Origin: Achromobacter seleniivolatilans
GTDB lineage: Bacteria; Pseudomonadota; Gammaproteobacteria; Burkholderiales; Burkholderiaceae_B
DNA length: 64,000 nt
NCBI RefSeq assembly: GCF_030864005.1
Contig: NZ_CP132977.1
Span: 62,001-126,000 of the forward strand
Direction: 5' to 3'
Shown: positions 63,240 to 64,000 of the stretch, piece after piece
Position numbering within the stretch: the stretch's first letter is position 1
How the letters are laid out: each line of letters opens with the position of its first letter
Notes under the pieces: model-generated
The model's input: the letters and a program-made list of their open reading frames with translations, nothing else
The model's database searches: none
What the model was told of the DNA's origin: nothing
Program-made: the position numbers and the translations under genes

Positions 63240-64000
63240 ATGACGCTGATCGCAGACATCCACCGCGTGCTCGTTGACCACTGCACCCTTGTGGAAGACG
63301 AGAAGCAGTCTCGCGCGCTGCGGCAGCGTTACATCAGTCATGTCCAATCGGTGCTCGCGGACAGTCAATTGGGCCGCCGCACTCCTGCCGAGGTCTGGGC
63401 GCTTGGTTGGGACAAGCCCTTTTTTTCTAACGTACGGGCCGCGGTGGCGGAGCCAGCAGTGATTCTCGCCCGCCAATCTGGTCTGTTCGACAATGCGCGT
63501 GCGATCGCATCTCCAGAGTTTCTGGAAGACGGCGAGCTAGGCTCCCTGGCGCTGGACGGAATCAAGCGTGGCCAGCTCATTGGCGTGTGCAAGGCTGCAC
63601 CTCGACTCCGCCGCGTTCAGTCCTATGCGCGTGCCGTTCCACAAATCACTGAAGCCGTTAACCTCTTCTACGAGGTCTGGGGATCTGGCTCCCATGGTGC
63701 TGAAGAGTTGCAGGCTCTTGCTGTGAGCGTCGCTGAGGACATTAGCGCTGGAGGGGGGGCCATTGGCAAAGTAGAGGGCTTCGGGTTCACTACCGCTTGC
63801 CACCTCTTGGCCGATCTCGGTCTTCCGGTGTTCAAACCCGACATATGGGTATGCCGTGTCGTTTCGGCTCTGCCAAGGGTGCGGGCAGAGATCCAGCGCG
63901 CCTGGAAGCTAGGAACTCGCCCGGTACCGTTTGACTTTCTTGAGAAGAAGATGGTCGGCCCTCGGGCTCCCGCAGCATACCGTCGTATTGTGCAGCCCGT
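63240..64000 (+). CDS. Possible HhH-GPD (DNA glycosylase-like) protein, partial
   Basis: Open from ATG 63240 to the right edge (253 residues, no stop). The segment EGFGFTTACHLLADLGLPVFKPDIWVCRV resembles the HhH-GPD core of base-excision glycosylases (helix-hairpin-helix, then the lysine/aspartate motif KPDxHVxR). Here the usual His is Trp. Glycosylase activity is therefore uncertain. The protein is otherwise helical; no iron-sulfur Cys cluster is visible in the part seen. It follows repA by 137 bp with one iteron between. Confidence 0.5.
   Translation, partial: MTLIADIHRVLVDHCTLVEDEKQSRALRQRYISHVQSVLADSQLGRRTPAEVWALGWDKPFFSNVRAAVAEPAVILARQSGLFDNARAIASPEFLEDGELGSLALDGIKRGQLIGVCKAAPRLRRVQSYARAVPQITEAVNLFYEVWGSGSHGAEELQALAVSVAEDISAGGGAIGKVEGFGFTTACHLLADLGLPVFKPDIWVCRVVSALPRVRAEIQRAWKLGTRPVPFDFLEKKMVGPRAPAAYRRIVQP

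Noticed and set aside
1..64000. Insertion sequences, tRNA or rRNA genes
   Set aside because: No transposase, terminal inverted repeats with target duplications, tRNA cloverleaf or rRNA sequence was recognised by eye.

Overview
The window looks like part of a large, self-transmissible plasmid from a betaproteobacterium, most likely Burkholderiales. The evidence is the high GC content, an H-NS protein of the Burkholderiales type (the C-terminal SGLGRAPAW-like motif), and plasmid functions throughout. No rRNA, tRNA or metabolic housekeeping gene is visible. Three plasmid cores are present. (1) Replication: a Rep_3-type initiator at 61.7-63.1 kb sits behind an array of about 20-bp iterons (60.7-61.6 kb). 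(2) Partition: parA-parB (58.8-60.7 kb) lies behind a cluster of 16-bp palindromes, and there is a second, actin-type ParM system at 2.3-3.9 kb. (3) Transfer: an I-type (Dot/Icm-like, R64-like) type IV secretion system is dispersed in separate operons.

Layout: 0-2.1 kb, dotD-dotC, with dotC running off the left edge and carrying the beginning of a C-terminal LysM repeat. 2.2-3.9 kb, parM and its partner. 4.1-7.1 kb, three genes on the + strand, one with a Lar-like zinc ribbon. 7.2-11.6 kb, an operon of a UvrD/FBH1-like helicase and two unknown proteins. 11.9-20.3 kb, an accessory segment: small orphan genes, a SUKH-like gene with an in-frame stop, an M23 peptidase, a degenerate tyrosine-recombinase-like gene, a gene-poor stretch with two extra iterons, an XRE regulator, and hipBA. 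20.4-30.1 kb, a long minus-strand operon from topB through several unknown or exported proteins to traY/dotA. 30.2-38.6 kb, a 2026-residue strawberry-notch-type helicase, an unknown protein and a YqaJ-type exonuclease. 38.7-39.7 kb, small + strand genes. 39.7-48.2 kb, the trbA/dotM-trbB-trbC/dotL operon with an IcmV-like gene and a lytic transglycosylase. 48.3-50.5 kb, primase and H-NS. 50.5-55.9 kb, an operon of mostly unknown proteins with one HD phosphohydrolase. 56.3-58.0 kb, a polyvalent-type protein with EIQSDW and HEAFH motifs. 58.0-64 kb, centromere, parAB, oriV, repA and a truncated HhH-GPD-like gene.

The most striking pattern is regulatory. A 26-bp palindrome, GTATGAAT-N10-ATTCATAC, occurs seven times (2125, 3971, 11641, 30120, 38671, 48243, 56160), always directly upstream of a major operon. 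These operons cover transfer, parM, helicase, topB, exonuclease, primase/trb and the polyvalent gene. It looks like the operator of a plasmid-wide regulator that I cannot identify in the window. Two further repeated motifs tie replication and partition together: CTTTCACCGGTGAAAG (seven copies before parA, the last overlapping its ribosome binding site, plus one at 2245 near parM/dotD), and AATGnCATT palindromes beside the centromere, the origin, the 16.3-kb iterons and the parM promoter.

No relaxase, oriT or DotB/G/H/I/O homologue was recognised here; they are presumably outside the window.
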